Assembly: GCA_001899315.1 (NCBI GenBank) | Contig: MOYA01000005.1 | Location: 189,925 to 253,924 of the forward strand | Direction of reading: 5' to 3' | DNA from: Candidatus Obscuribacter phosphatis | GTDB lineage: Bacteria > Cyanobacteriota > Vampirovibrionia > Obscuribacterales > Obscuribacteraceae | DNA length: 64,000 nucleotides | Shown: in pieces, positions 44,270-52,281 of the stretch | How the letters are laid out: each line of letters starts with the position of its first letter | Position numbering within the stretch: the first letter of the stretch is position 1 | The notes under the pieces: generated by a model | The model's database searches: none | The model's input: only the letters and a program-made list of their open reading frames with translations | What the model was told of the DNA's origin: nothing | Made by a program: the position numbers and the translations under genes

Positions 44270-44944
44270 TTAGCGCACATAGTCCCAGCCAGACTGAAAA
44301 TCTCTTTGCTGTTCGTTCTTCTCTTTCTGCACTTTTGTTGACTGAACAGGCACCTTGTCTTTGCCTGTGTTCTTACCACTTTCACTCTTTTTCTCTTTAG
44401 CAGTTCCCGAGGGCTTAGCACCACCGGCAGAGCCTTTATTTGTGCCACCGGCAGAGCCTTTATTTGTGCCACCGGCACGATAACTAAGCACTTTCTTGAT
44501 GTCGGCAATATCTTTCAGAATGGCTTCTTTCTCTTGCTTGGGCGGATTTCGCTTAAGACACTCTTCGAATGCTGCAATCGTCTCGCTTAAGCGATCTTGC
44601 TTCAATAGACTGTTGGCTAAATTACTCCAACTCAACCAATCTTGTTTGTTGATAGCAATAGCTTGGCGAAAGGCAGCTTCTGCGCCTTTGTAATCTTGCA
44701 GCTTGCGTTTTGTCACACCCAAATTGACATAAAAATCAGCATCATACTGATACAACTCAACCGCTCTTTCATAGTGCTCCAAAGCCTCATCAAGCCTGTT
44801 CGCTTCCAGATAGCGATTGGCAAGATTGTAGTGCGGCAGAGCTTCACTCCAAGCCGCCGCATCGCCCTTGCCTGGAAAATCGTAAGCCAAAACCGGCTGA
44901 CACAAGAAAAGGCAAGCAATAAAGAAAAGCAAATAGAAAGGCAT
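44270..44944 (-). CDS. Secreted TPR protein with basic low-complexity tail
   Basis: 224 residues from ATG 44944. Signal peptide MPFYLLFFIACLFLCQPVLA followed by YDFPGKG. Three or so TPR motifs at residues 30-150 (YNLANRYLEANRLDEALEHY, FYVNLGVTKRKLQDYKGAEA, WSNLANSLLKQDRLSETIAA). The tail has a perfect eight-residue repeat GGTNKGSA (twice), from a 24-bp tandem duplication at 44427-44474, then Lys-rich sequence. Periplasmic scaffold role inferred. Less codon bias than neighbours. Confidence 0.78.
   Translation of the reverse strand: MPFYLLFFIACLFLCQPVLAYDFPGKGDAAAWSEALPHYNLANRYLEANRLDEALEHYERAVELYQYDADFYVNLGVTKRKLQDYKGAEAAFRQAIAINKQDWLSWSNLANSLLKQDRLSETIAAFEECLKRNPPKQEKEAILKDIADIKKVLSYRAGGTNKGSAGGTNKGSAGGAKPSGTAKEKKSESGKNTGKDKVPVQSTKVQKEKNEQQRDFQSGWDYVR
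44427..44474 (-). repeat. 24-bp tandem repeat inside the secreted TPR gene
   Basis: CCACCGGCAGAGCCTTTATT-type unit occurs twice in a row (plus-strand reading) and begins a third time, encoding GGTNKGSA repeats. Number of copies may vary. Confidence 0.85.
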
Positions 44945-45276
44945 GACATTTCCCAAACGAACTAGGCAATTATACTCGCGCAAATAACGCTACAAGCAGA
45001 ACTTTAAGACCTGCTCAGACAGTTGTCCAACTTGCTAAATACTGCCTATAAGTATTGGTTATAGCCTTAAAGCCAAGGCTCTTTAGGAATTCTCAGATAG
45101 ATTATCGTTGCTTCTCAAAGAAAGAAAAGCTTGAGTAGTTATATCTCCATCTCCTCTAATATCGACGAACTAGACCAACACAATCGCAAACACCATCTCA
45201 GTCTTCAACTGCCTGCCTCGAGCAAGCAGTGAAGGACTGCCGCCTTCATCGGTTTCAAAAGCTAGAAAGCCAAATC

Positions 45277-45600
45277 ATGAGTTCTTTTCTCTTGCTCTTA
45301 GACCAGCTCTGGGCCTGGACCGTTCTTTTGGGCTTTGTCTTTGTGCCCTATCTGCTGGGTCTGCTTGCCACCTACCAGTTGCCGCCGCGCCCAGCCAAGT
45401 TTCTCTCTACCACGACCTTTGTCATCTGCCTGGGCAGTTTACTCTGGGTCTTGTTCGCCAAACAACTGGGCAGTCAGGCGACTTTGCTCTGGTTCCAGGC
45501 TGTGTTTCTCTTCATCGAATCACTCTTCTTCCTTTGCGGAGCCGTGAGTGGCTTGATTCTCAAGGCAAGCAATGGAGGCAAAACTCAGTCAGCCAGATAA
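45277..45600 (+). CDS. Small membrane protein, 107 aa
   Basis: ATG 45277 preferred to a GTG at 45229 because the protein then begins with a membrane helix (MSSFLLLLDQLWAWTVLLGF). Three or four hydrophobic helices follow (FVPYLLGLLATYQL, FVICLGSLLWVLFA, AVFLFIESLFFLCGAVSGLI). No family recognised. Weak RBS (AGAAAG). Isolated gene. Confidence 0.6.
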   Translation: MSSFLLLLDQLWAWTVLLGFVFVPYLLGLLATYQLPPRPAKFLSTTTFVICLGSLLWVLFAKQLGSQATLLWFQAVFLFIESLFFLCGAVSGLILKASNGGKTQSAR

Positions 45601-45834
45601 GAGAATCTGACAGCTCACCTAGACAGACTTCAGCCGTCTGCGGGAGGAAACTACGCAAACGGCGTTGTTCTGGTCTTTGTTGTCTTGCTTAGATGAAATT
45701 CTCATTCACCACTTAATTCTCGCCGACAACCAAGAAACCAAATACACACCCACTCTTTATCAGCTAACAGACAGCATCAAGCTGTCTTAGGCGAGTTCTC
45801 CATTTTCTTAAGTCCAACCAAACTGGAATACGGC

Positions 45835-46554
45835 ATGAAAAACTCCAATCCGGCAGTGCAGATCATTCGCAGCTGGCTCGGCTCGGGACAACTGCAGGCG
45901 CGCCCCATCGAGAGCGGCGGCTTCACTTCTCTGACCAAGAAGCAGCGCACCGTCTTTGCGGCGTCCGTGGAAAGCGCTGCCCGAGGCATCCTGGCCATGG
46001 CCGAAGCCGACCCCAAGGGTCTCTGCGTCTGCCTGGTGCCCGAGGGTTCTCACTTCTTCCCGGGCTGCGGCAACGGTGACATGCAGACGGTTGCCGTCTT
46101 CAACTGCGACCATCTGCTGCAGACCGAACTGCCCGGCCAAGAAATGCTCTCGCCAAGCGGCAGCCTCAAGGTCAAGGCGCTGACTCTGCAGTGCAGCACC
46201 GATACCAGCCATGGCCGTCCGGCCCAACTGGGCATCGTCGTGGCGCCGCGCTCCTGCCACTACGACCCCCTGGAGGCGCTCGGCTATGCCGCTGCCTTCA
46301 TCGACGTGCATGGCAACTGCATGGGTCGACGCCAAACGCCGATCTCAATCAATCCCAAGGGCTACCTGGCCTTCACCCTCGGCCTGCAGCCCATGCACGA
46401 GGCGGTGAATCAGATGACCAGCGGCGGTCATCTGGACACGGCGCTGGGCTTCCCCATGGCCGCAACTTGCCTGCAGCAAGCAGTGCCGCTGCTCGAACCC
46501 TACCTGCAAGGTCTCGCCGTGGCGCTGGCTCAGCAAAAGGTGGACCTGCACTGA
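45835..46554 (+). CDS. Hypothetical protein, 239 aa, paired with the TIR-like gene
   Basis: ATG 45835 with RBS TGGAATACGGC and a hairpin GACAGC/GCTGTC just upstream. Soluble alpha/beta protein with several conserved-looking Cys residues (LCVCLVPEG, FFPGCGNGD, FNCDHLL, LQCSTD, RSCHYD), giving possible metal or redox sites. No domain recognised. Followed after 65 bases by the TIR-like gene on the same strand; both are very codon-biased. They converge with the NAD operon. Confidence 0.7.
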   Translation: MKNSNPAVQIIRSWLGSGQLQARPIESGGFTSLTKKQRTVFAASVESAARGILAMAEADPKGLCVCLVPEGSHFFPGCGNGDMQTVAVFNCDHLLQTELPGQEMLSPSGSLKVKALTLQCSTDTSHGRPAQLGIVVAPRSCHYDPLEALGYAAAFIDVHGNCMGRRQTPISINPKGYLAFTLGLQPMHEAVNQMTSGGHLDTALGFPMAATCLQQAVPLLEPYLQGLAVALAQQKVDLH

Positions 46555-46619
46555 AGCCGAGCCGGCTGGACTAACCGAGAGACGCCAGCTGACCGCAACC
46601 TCTATCTACGAAAGCCACC

Positions 46620-47123
46620 ATGGACGCCATCAAGACCATCAACGTGTTCTACAGCAGCGAGGACCAGAAGACCTTTCCGAGCGTCGGCGCCGTGCTTCTG
46701 CAGCTGCAACTGCTCGAAGCGACCTGGACCACCTCCCAGGGCGACGAGATCGAGCTGAAGCTGCATGACACCGCCGCCATCGAAGGCTTCGAAGTCAGCC
46801 CCGAACTGGTCGAGCAAATCGTCTCGAACAACGAGACCGTGCTCACCCTGATCGCCCCCAACGCCCTCCTCGGCCGCGGCATGCTCACCAGCGCCGCCTG
46901 GCAGCAGTTGCTTGCCGCCGGCAAAGAGAACAAAGTCTTTCTGCTCGGCGTCTACTGCGAGAAGGTCTGCAACGCCCAACGCATGTCAACTCTACTCGGA
47001 GGGCGCAACTGGTTCGTCACCAAGATCGGGCTGCACCTTTCGAGCGGCGATGCCATCAACGACGAGGCAGCCGACGTGGGCGACAAGCTGGTCAAAGTGC
47101 TGGAGAAGCGCTTCTACGGCTGA
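46620..47123 (+). CDS. TIR-like domain protein, 167 aa
   Basis: Whole protein resembles a TIR/flavodoxin-like fold: first strand INVFYSSEDQKTFPSV (TIR box 1 usually hhhSYs-x-D), a second strand IELKLHDT, the SPELVEQIVSNNETVLTLIAPNAL segment (TIR signature I-x-x-S-x-x-hhhhhS-x-N), and a strand KVFLLGVYCEKV. The catalytic Glu that NAD-cleaving TIRs carry soon after this signature is not visible (LTSAAWQQLL instead), so it may be a binding or scaffold domain. Identification is by eye and moderate. The start lacks a strong RBS. It faces the NAD biosynthesis operon. Confidence 0.5.
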   Translation: MDAIKTINVFYSSEDQKTFPSVGAVLLQLQLLEATWTTSQGDEIELKLHDTAAIEGFEVSPELVEQIVSNNETVLTLIAPNALLGRGMLTSAAWQQLLAAGKENKVFLLGVYCEKVCNAQRMSTLLGGRNWFVTKIGLHLSSGDAINDEAADVGDKLVKVLEKRFYG

Positions 47124-47166
47124 CCACCGGCCCCTTACTGACTGACCGACTGACTGCCTGACATTA

Positions 47167-47207
47167 CCCGCCCTTGCTTCTGTTTCGAACACAGAACTAA
47201 GGGCGGG
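47167..47207. terminator. Bidirectional terminator between TIR-like gene and NAD operon
   Basis: CCCGCCCTT...AAGGGCGGG long stem with an inner TTCTGT/ACAGAA helix, between the convergent genes ending at 47123 and 47357. Downstream plus-strand sequence is A/T rich. Confidence 0.75.
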
Positions 47208-47356
47208 GCTACCTTCAATATTAAAAAAGGGGCCATTTCCACTAATGCATATAATATTTGCGAAAAACAAAAAATGGCGCCGCTGAAAGCAAGGAGGAGG
47301 ATGGCAAACCGCAAAGGCAGTCTGTCACCCTCTTCCTCTGTCGAACAGCAGACCAC

Positions 47357-48103
47357 TCAGCGCTTCAGGGCGCGATTCCAGAGCGGTGTAAGCTCGGCGG
47401 GCAAAAGCGAAGCAATGCTTAGGCCAACCTGGGCATCACTGAGATCCAACCTGTCACACCAGACTATTGGTTTGCCGAAGCGCACCGTCCAGAGCCCATC
47501 TCGACAAAAGACAGCCACCGGAATGACAGGCGCGACAGGAGCAATCGAACGCAAGAAAAGACCTGCCCCCGAACGTATCTGCCCGAAATGGAGCTGTGCC
47601 CTGCCTTCAGGAAAGACGAGGCTGGGCTTTTCGGAAGCCAGCTTGCGCCAGCGCCGCAGCGAAGTCGTCGACATCTTACCTTCATCAAGCGAGAGACGCA
47701 CCACATTGGTCGACCAGCGCTGAAAGCCCCAGTTGATCAAGCGGCGCATCAATTGCCGAAAGAAAGAAGTGACAGCATCGTTGGAGGCACGGCGACCGGT
47801 GATGATCACCACCTCGTCGACCACATCGGGGCGCACCGAGCTGAGAGACTGGAGTGCCTGCGCGATGACGCGCAAGGTGCCGGCGCCGCCAAAATGATTT
47901 AGCGCCAGCACAAAGCTGCCTTGCCGAGGCAGCTTATCGAGTCCCTCAACCTTGCACAACGCACCACCGGCGGTGAAGCCCGGCAGCACATGCGATATGC
48001 GCCTGGCAAAGATGGTGCAGCCAATTAAGCAGAGCCAGCCCCAAACAAAGACAGGCAAGCTGATGCGAGCCCGAAACTGATGTTCAGAGCTCTCAGTCAC
48101 CAT
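47357..48103 (-). CDS. PlsC-type acyltransferase
   Basis: 248 residues; start ATG 48103 overlaps the end of the Cys-rich gene, so it is translationally coupled. N-terminal membrane helix (ISLPVFVWGWLCLIGCTIFA). The glycerophosphate acyltransferase pattern is atypical: NHFGGAGTLRV in place of NHxxxxD for the His motif, and FPEGRAQL for the FPEGT motif. Such enzymes acylate lysophosphatidate or other alcohols at the inner membrane. The His is kept but the Asp is replaced, so activity is uncertain. Last gene of the NAD/RNA-ligase series. Confidence 0.72.
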   Translation of the reverse strand: MVTESSEHQFRARISLPVFVWGWLCLIGCTIFARRISHVLPGFTAGGALCKVEGLDKLPRQGSFVLALNHFGGAGTLRVIAQALQSLSSVRPDVVDEVVIITGRRASNDAVTSFFRQLMRRLINWGFQRWSTNVVRLSLDEGKMSTTSLRRWRKLASEKPSLVFPEGRAQLHFGQIRSGAGLFLRSIAPVAPVIPVAVFCRDGLWTVRFGKPIVWCDRLDLSDAQVGLSIASLLPAELTPLWNRALKR

Positions 48104-48494
48104 CGGCGCCATCACCGTCACCGAGAATCTGACCGACATCGTCATCGTCGAGCTCTTCGGCACGGCGCTGATTCTTGCGGGGGTCTCGGCGTGGCGTGGC
48201 AGGCGGCAAGACGCTGCCCAGATTGCTGCGATTACCTTTCTCGCTGCAACTGGACAGATCATCGGAGCCACTCGAATCGCTGACATCGCTGCAGTCGACC
48301 AGCGAAGACTTCTTGCCGCTGTCGCTGCTGTCGCTGTCACAGCCGCCGCTATCGCAGCCGCCACTGTCGCAACCACCGCTGTCGCAATCGCAACCACCCG
48401 AATCGTCGATAAAGAACTGTCGGGGATTGAGCAACCATCCGAACAAGCCGGACAGTATGCTGCAGACGGTGAGGAAGGGATTGTTATTGTGCAT
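48093..48494 (-). CDS. Cys/Ser/Asp-rich DSGGC-repeat protein, 133 aa
   Basis: ATG 48494, RBS GAGGGC. A hydrophobic start (FLTVCSILSGLFGWLLNP) suggests a membrane anchor. Residues about 30-55 are four near-perfect DSGGC repeats encoded by 15-bp tandem repeats (48340-48400), followed by a Ser/Asp/Cys region and a charged end with acidic DDDDVGQILGDGDGADGD. Clustered Cys and Asp could bind metal; GGC repeats occur in small Cys-rich proteins of several bacterial phyla. The stop overlaps the acyltransferase start by about ten bases. Function unknown. Confidence 0.75.
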   Translation of the reverse strand: MHNNNPFLTVCSILSGLFGWLLNPRQFFIDDSGGCDCDSGGCDSGGCDSGGCDSDSSDSGKKSSLVDCSDVSDSSGSDDLSSCSEKGNRSNLGSVLPPATPRRDPRKNQRRAEELDDDDVGQILGDGDGADGD

Positions 48495-48527
48495 CGAGAG
48501 CCCTCGTGATTTGCTTTTTCAGTTCGC

Positions 48528-48815
48528 TTATTCAGCGTCCAGCTTTTTGCCGCAGGTGCAGACACAGCCGGCGGCGCATGCCTTCGGCTCATCTGCAAAC
48601 TCAGCCGACACAGCAGCCGACTGACCTGCTTTCTCTTCGGCAGGCAAGGCGGCGATAGCTTTGTCGAACTCTTCCTTGGCGTGTTTGGCGCAGATGCCGC
48701 ACTGGGTGCTTACCCCAGTGGCCCGCGCCAGGTCGCGAAAGCGGCGAATTCCGCCTTCCTTCACGGCCTTTCTTATGGCACCGTCGGTGACGGCGTGGCA
48801 GCTACAGATATACAT
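48528..48815 (-). CDS. BFD-type [2Fe-2S] ferredoxin-like protein
   Basis: 95 residues from ATG 48815 (RBS AAGGTGTATCAAC). Residues 1-55 match bacterioferritin-associated ferredoxin: cluster Cys in MYICSCHAV (C4, C6) and TQCGICAKHAK (about C39, C42), with the helix AVKEGGIRRFRDLARATGVS between. A C-terminal extension of about 40 residues adds five Cys (KACAAGCVCTCGKK), so a second metal site is possible. BFD proteins release iron from bacterioferritin or act as electron carriers. No bacterioferritin is in the window. Same strand and spacing as the NAD operon genes. Confidence 0.85.
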   Translation of the reverse strand: MYICSCHAVTDGAIRKAVKEGGIRRFRDLARATGVSTQCGICAKHAKEEFDKAIAALPAEEKAGQSAAVSAEFADEPKACAAGCVCTCGKKLDAE

Positions 48816-48837
48816 GTTGATACACCTTTCGGATTGA

Positions 48838-48872
48838 CGGCGGAGAGCGAGCCTTTAGGCTCGCCCTCCGCG
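48838..48872 (-). promoter_or_regulatory. Intercistronic hairpin between EEP and BFD genes
   Basis: CGGAGAGCGAGCC / GGCTCGCCCTCCG stem with short TTTA loop, in the 87-base gap. Recurring operon feature. Confidence 0.65.
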
Positions 48873-48902
48873 CGGTTGAGGTTAGTCTTGGACACTCGTT
48901 CA

Positions 48903-50036
48903 TCAGCTGGCGGACGTCACCTTGAGGGTGGTGATCGCCGGCATGTGGTCCGAGAGTTCGCTGTAGAACCAGCGCTCACCCTTGCTCTCCAGGGGCAGCG
49001 GAATCCAGACGGGCGACAGCGAATTCACTCCTTCGGCGGCGAAACCGCGCGCGAAAAAGCCGTCGAACTGCCCGTTCGGATTGCCCTTGTAGAAGTAGGT
49101 GGAACGGTTCTCGGGGTTGGGCACCAGAACGAAGCCGGCATCGATGAGCGGCTTGGTCTCGGTGGTCTCAGGCTTGTTGATCGGGGCGTTCATGTCGCCG
49201 CCGATGATGGTCGGTCCCATATCGGTGCCGGCCGCCTGCTGACGCGCGATGTCGGCCACCAGCATCGAGAACTGCAGTTCCCTGATGGGCGCAGTCTCTT
49301 CCGGCCCACCCAGATTGCTCTTGGTGTGCAGGTCGATGACGGTGAACTCCAGCCCCGACGTGACGTCGCGCACCTTGCGTTGCAGAGCCGGACGCAGCGT
49401 CGTCTTCCACTCGGGATGACCGGGGATGTCGGTGAGGTAGTCGTGGTAGTAGGGCTGCCCCAACCACTTGATGCGCGGGTGGAAGAGGATTCCCACCGCC
49501 TGACCACGCTCGTTGCGATGGCTGACGTTCAGACCATAGCCGGTCTCGTTCGAGAGATACTTGAGAGCGTCGCGATTCGTCTCTTGGAAGAGCACAATGT
49601 GACCGCGCTTGATGAACCACTTGAGCGGCTCCACCAGACGCTCGGCCTTGGGCAGGTCGAGCAGGTGACCGTTGAAGGAGACCACGACGATATCACCATC
49701 GGCGGTGCATTCGGGCAGGTGCCCGAACATCTTCTCGAGGGCACGCTGCACCTGGTCAGGCGTCGGCGGTGTCCACTTCTTTTTCGGCTTGTCGTCCGCA
49801 GCATCGGCGGCAGACAGGGCAGCGGGCGCAGCAATGGCGCCGGCGAGCTGACCTTGCGAAAGGGCAGCCAGACAGGCTTCCAGGTTGCGACCGTGACCGT
49901 TCAGTTCACGGAAGGTCTCGAGTGCCCAGCTGTATCGACCGGCACGAATGCACGATGCGATGAGCGTGAGCTGAGCCTGATAGAGCTCGATGGTATTGAG
50001 AGCGAGACCCTCATTTTCATTCTTGTTGTCGGGCAT
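48903..50036 (-). CDS. Endonuclease/exonuclease/phosphatase (EEP) fold protein
   Basis: 377 residues; ATG 50036 chosen for RBS GAGGTGG (a GTG at 50045 lies inside it). Residues about 1-100 are a helical region with an Ala/Lys linker. From about 115 the EEP fold: VVVSFNGHLL (Asn), VLFQETNRD (Glu152), FTVIDLHTKS (Asp/His), TIIGGDMNAP (Asp281, Asn283) and SDHMPAITTL (Asp, His). All metal and catalytic residues of the superfamily appear present, so it should be a metal-dependent phosphodiesterase or phosphatase. Position two genes below an RNA ligase suggests RNA end processing, but the substrate is not known. Confidence 0.82.
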   Translation of the reverse strand: MPDNKNENEGLALNTIELYQAQLTLIASCIRAGRYSWALETFRELNGHGRNLEACLAALSQGQLAGAIAAPAALSAADAADDKPKKKWTPPTPDQVQRALEKMFGHLPECTADGDIVVVSFNGHLLDLPKAERLVEPLKWFIKRGHIVLFQETNRDALKYLSNETGYGLNVSHRNERGQAVGILFHPRIKWLGQPYYHDYLTDIPGHPEWKTTLRPALQRKVRDVTSGLEFTVIDLHTKSNLGGPEETAPIRELQFSMLVADIARQQAAGTDMGPTIIGGDMNAPINKPETTETKPLIDAGFVLVPNPENRSTYFYKGNPNGQFDGFFARGFAAEGVNSLSPVWIPLPLESKGERWFYSELSDHMPAITTLKVTSAS

Positions 50037-50082
50037 ATGAACCACCTCTTTGGTATTGACTGCAGAAACGAAAGAGAGGGAT

Positions 50083-50105
50083 GCTTACGCACCCCTCTCT
50101 TTTTG
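50083..50105 (-). promoter_or_regulatory. Terminator-like hairpin between GRPW and EEP genes
   Basis: AGAGAGGG / CCCTCTCT arms; the plus-strand copy is followed by TTTTT, so as a terminator it fits the plus direction better than the operon direction. Within the operon it may act as a processing hairpin. Confidence 0.55.
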
Positions 50106-50141
50106 ATGACCAGCGAAATCGGTGCTGGCTTAGTGGCGCGC

Positions 50142-50972
50142 TCAGCAGGCGAAGACCGGCGCCCGGCGGCGCGGCTCGACCTTGCCGGAGCGTTCCGACT
50201 GGCTCTGGGGCAGCGTCTCACCGCGCTGCCGGGCCAGGACGACCCGCACCCGAGCCATGTCCTTCTTGCTCAGCTGCAGCTTCTGCACGGCGAGCAAGTA
50301 GCCGTCCCAGAGAGTCCGGAAGGGATTGTTCCGGTTCTGCAGCTGCTTCTCCTTGCCGCTGGCAGCCAGGCGCAAGATCAAGTCGAACTTGCGCCCGGGC
50401 TCCATGCTGTTCGCCTCTTCCTCGCTCTCAGGCAGGGACATGAGCTTGACCCGATACCAGGTGCCGTCCACCTTGACGCAGCGGTGCACGCCGTCGCCGT
50501 CGATGTCGACCACCTCGAAGGGCTTGCGCGAGTAGGGCGGATAACGCCTGCGCGGAACCGTGGGCGTGGACTGCAAGAGTCCGGTGTCGGGGTCCACGTA
50601 GAGACCACCGACCGAGTAGCCGTGAGGCATCACGACCAAGCGATCACCCCGCCTCTCCACCTGCAGGTCCACCGCCCAGGAGATGCGGTCCTGCAGCCGA
50701 CGACCGTTGACCGTGTCGGCGGGAGCGCCGTGGCAGATGTCGGAGTAGACCTGGTTCCAGGGCCGCCCCACCTGAGTGCGCAGGTAGCGATAGAGGGGCG
50801 CCGAGTGCAGACGAGAGTTGTCGTCGCGGTGCAGACGGCCGGGGCTCATGCTCTCCCTCTGGGGCAGGGCATCGGGGTCGCGCTGCAAGAGACGCATCAC
50901 CCCCTTGCGCTTGCGGAAAGACGAGCCGGAGCGCGGGCGTCCGGTGATCACGCTGGTCATATCTTCTCTCAT
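50142..50972 (-). CDS. GRPW-family protein (unnamed), coupled to RNA ligase
   Basis: 276 residues; ATG 50972 overlaps the RNA-ligase stop by four bases with RBS AGGAGAACG inside the ligase gene, so expression is coupled. Residues about 30-130 carry the block shared with the 22441 protein: LPQRESM, YLRTQVGRPWNQVYSDI, WAVDLQVERR, LYVDPDTGLL. A second part (about 145-210, VVDIDGDGVHRCVKVDGTWY then RVKLMSL) is beta-rich, and the end is helical and basic (KKDMARVRVVLARQRGE). Strong basic charge suggests RNA or nucleoprotein contact. No catalytic motif recognised. Confidence 0.78.
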   Translation of the reverse strand: MREDMTSVITGRPRSGSSFRKRKGVMRLLQRDPDALPQRESMSPGRLHRDDNSRLHSAPLYRYLRTQVGRPWNQVYSDICHGAPADTVNGRRLQDRISWAVDLQVERRGDRLVVMPHGYSVGGLYVDPDTGLLQSTPTVPRRRYPPYSRKPFEVVDIDGDGVHRCVKVDGTWYRVKLMSLPESEEEANSMEPGRKFDLILRLAASGKEKQLQNRNNPFRTLWDGYLLAVQKLQLSKKDMARVRVVLARQRGETLPQSQSERSGKVEPRRRAPVFAC

Positions 50973-52207
50973 TCGTTCTCCTGTTTTTCTTGGTGATTGA
51001 GGAACTGGCGGCAGATGCCGCGGTAGTACGGCGTGCTCTCCTCCTCGGGCACGAGGCCGTAGAGATAGGCCAGACGCGCTTTCTTGAGAGCCACCGCCGG
51101 GTCGACGAGCTTCTTCTTGGGCTTGGCTTCCACAGTGGGAACCGGCACAGAAAAGACCGCCATCAACTCGCTGCGATACTTGTCGGCCAGAGCTTTCACC
51201 TCTCCGTCCAGATCGGCGAAACGCTTCTCGAAAGAACCGTCGATGAGGCGCAGCATCACATAGCGATGATTGAGCTTTTCGCCCAGCATCATCGAGATGT
51301 AGCCGGCATTCTTGAACTTGATGCGTCGCCCATCGGCGAAACGCACCACGAAACCTTCTTCGTTGCTGTACTGCGGCTGCTTGACCAGGGCGAGCAAGTC
51401 GTCCAGGTTTTGCCCCTGCCAGCGAGACGTGACGGTGAGACCCAAACGCTCGCCCAAACGGCTCAGCCGGTCCCAGTCGTAATCTTCCAGAGTCCGACGG
51501 TTGCGAGCGCCAATCAGGACAAATTCCTGGCGATCACCGTAGTCGACGATGACATGGGTATCGGGGTGAATGAGCTCGCAGAGCAGGGTGAGATCTTCAC
51601 CGAAAGCGCCGGAAGAGAGCAGTTTCTCCGCCAGGCTTTCAGGTTGACTTTCCGACAGATTGTCAGACCTGGACTCGCTCAGCATGGCGTTTGCCAAAAG
51701 CGAGCTGGACGAGAGGAAAGAACCGCGAGTAGTGGCAACCACCTTACCTTGGAAGCGGAAGATGATTGCCAGATGCCCGTCCTGCTTGAGGGTAGCCGAA
51801 AAGGGCTGCCCGGCATAAGCAGAGAGATCACTGGTCTCGGCGTGCTCGCCGTAGTTGAAGAACTTCTCGAAGGGCAGCGCCACCAGAGCAGCTCGGCGAC
51901 TGAAGACGATACCGCGGCAAAGACGCAGCGGTTCGGTCCAGCCACTGTGGTGCTTGTGCAGGGTGTTGTGCGCCACCGGCGTGTAGTTGAGACCGATCAG
52001 GGGCAACTCGGGGTGGAAGAAGGGCTTGACCACGGCAGTCACCGCGGGCATGTCACCCTCACGTTCGTAGCTGAAAAGCCGAGCCATGAGTGCTTCGTTC
52101 TCAGGCCGGCTGCGCCACTTGCGGAAGCCCTCGTCATCTTTGACACGGGCTTGCACTAGGGCTTTCACAAAGACTTTCAAACAATCGATCGCATCTTTCT
52201 TGGTCAT
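50969..52207 (-). CDS. T4 Rnl1-type RNA ligase
   Basis: 412 residues; ATG 52207 (or the adjacent ATG 52210), RBS AGAGGGAA. Nucleotidyltransferase motifs in order: upstream RGIVF and FEKFFNYGE (Rnl1-like), motif I KQDG with the adenylated Lys at about 141, RGS at about 161-163, motif IIIa CELIHP (Glu at about 211), motif IV EEGFVVRF (about 284), motif V IKFKNAGY (about 297). It joins 3'-OH and 5'-P RNA ends using ATP. In phage T4 this repairs cleaved tRNA. Here it sits between NAD-biosynthesis genes and a coupled GRPW-family gene, and two genes above the EEP protein. All active-site residues look intact. Confidence 0.92.
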   Translation of the reverse strand: MTKKDAIDCLKVFVKALVQARVKDDEGFRKWRSRPENEALMARLFSYEREGDMPAVTAVVKPFFHPELPLIGLNYTPVAHNTLHKHHSGWTEPLRLCRGIVFSRRAALVALPFEKFFNYGEHAETSDLSAYAGQPFSATLKQDGHLAIIFRFQGKVVATTRGSFLSSSSLLANAMLSESRSDNLSESQPESLAEKLLSSGAFGEDLTLLCELIHPDTHVIVDYGDRQEFVLIGARNRRTLEDYDWDRLSRLGERLGLTVTSRWQGQNLDDLLALVKQPQYSNEEGFVVRFADGRRIKFKNAGYISMMLGEKLNHRYVMLRLIDGSFEKRFADLDGEVKALADKYRSELMAVFSVPVPTVEAKPKKKLVDPAVALKKARLAYLYGLVPEEESTPYYRGICRQFLNHQEKQENE

Positions 52208-52230
52208 CATTTCCCTCTAGAACTGAAAAG

Positions 52231-52254
52231 GGGAGGTCCACAAGACCTCCCCCG
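52231..52254 (-). promoter_or_regulatory. Intercistronic hairpin before RNA ligase gene
   Basis: GGGGAGGTC / GACCTCCCC with a short CACAA loop, 24 bases upstream of the ligase start. Confidence 0.7.
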
Positions 52255-52281
52255 CGTCAAGCTTGAATTCGAACTGCTCGG

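Noticed and set aside
48681..50996. 771-codon plus-strand open frame opposite the EEP and GRPW genes
   Set aside because: High-GC shadow frame: no RBS and composition of an antisense frame, while the minus-strand genes show clear catalytic motifs.
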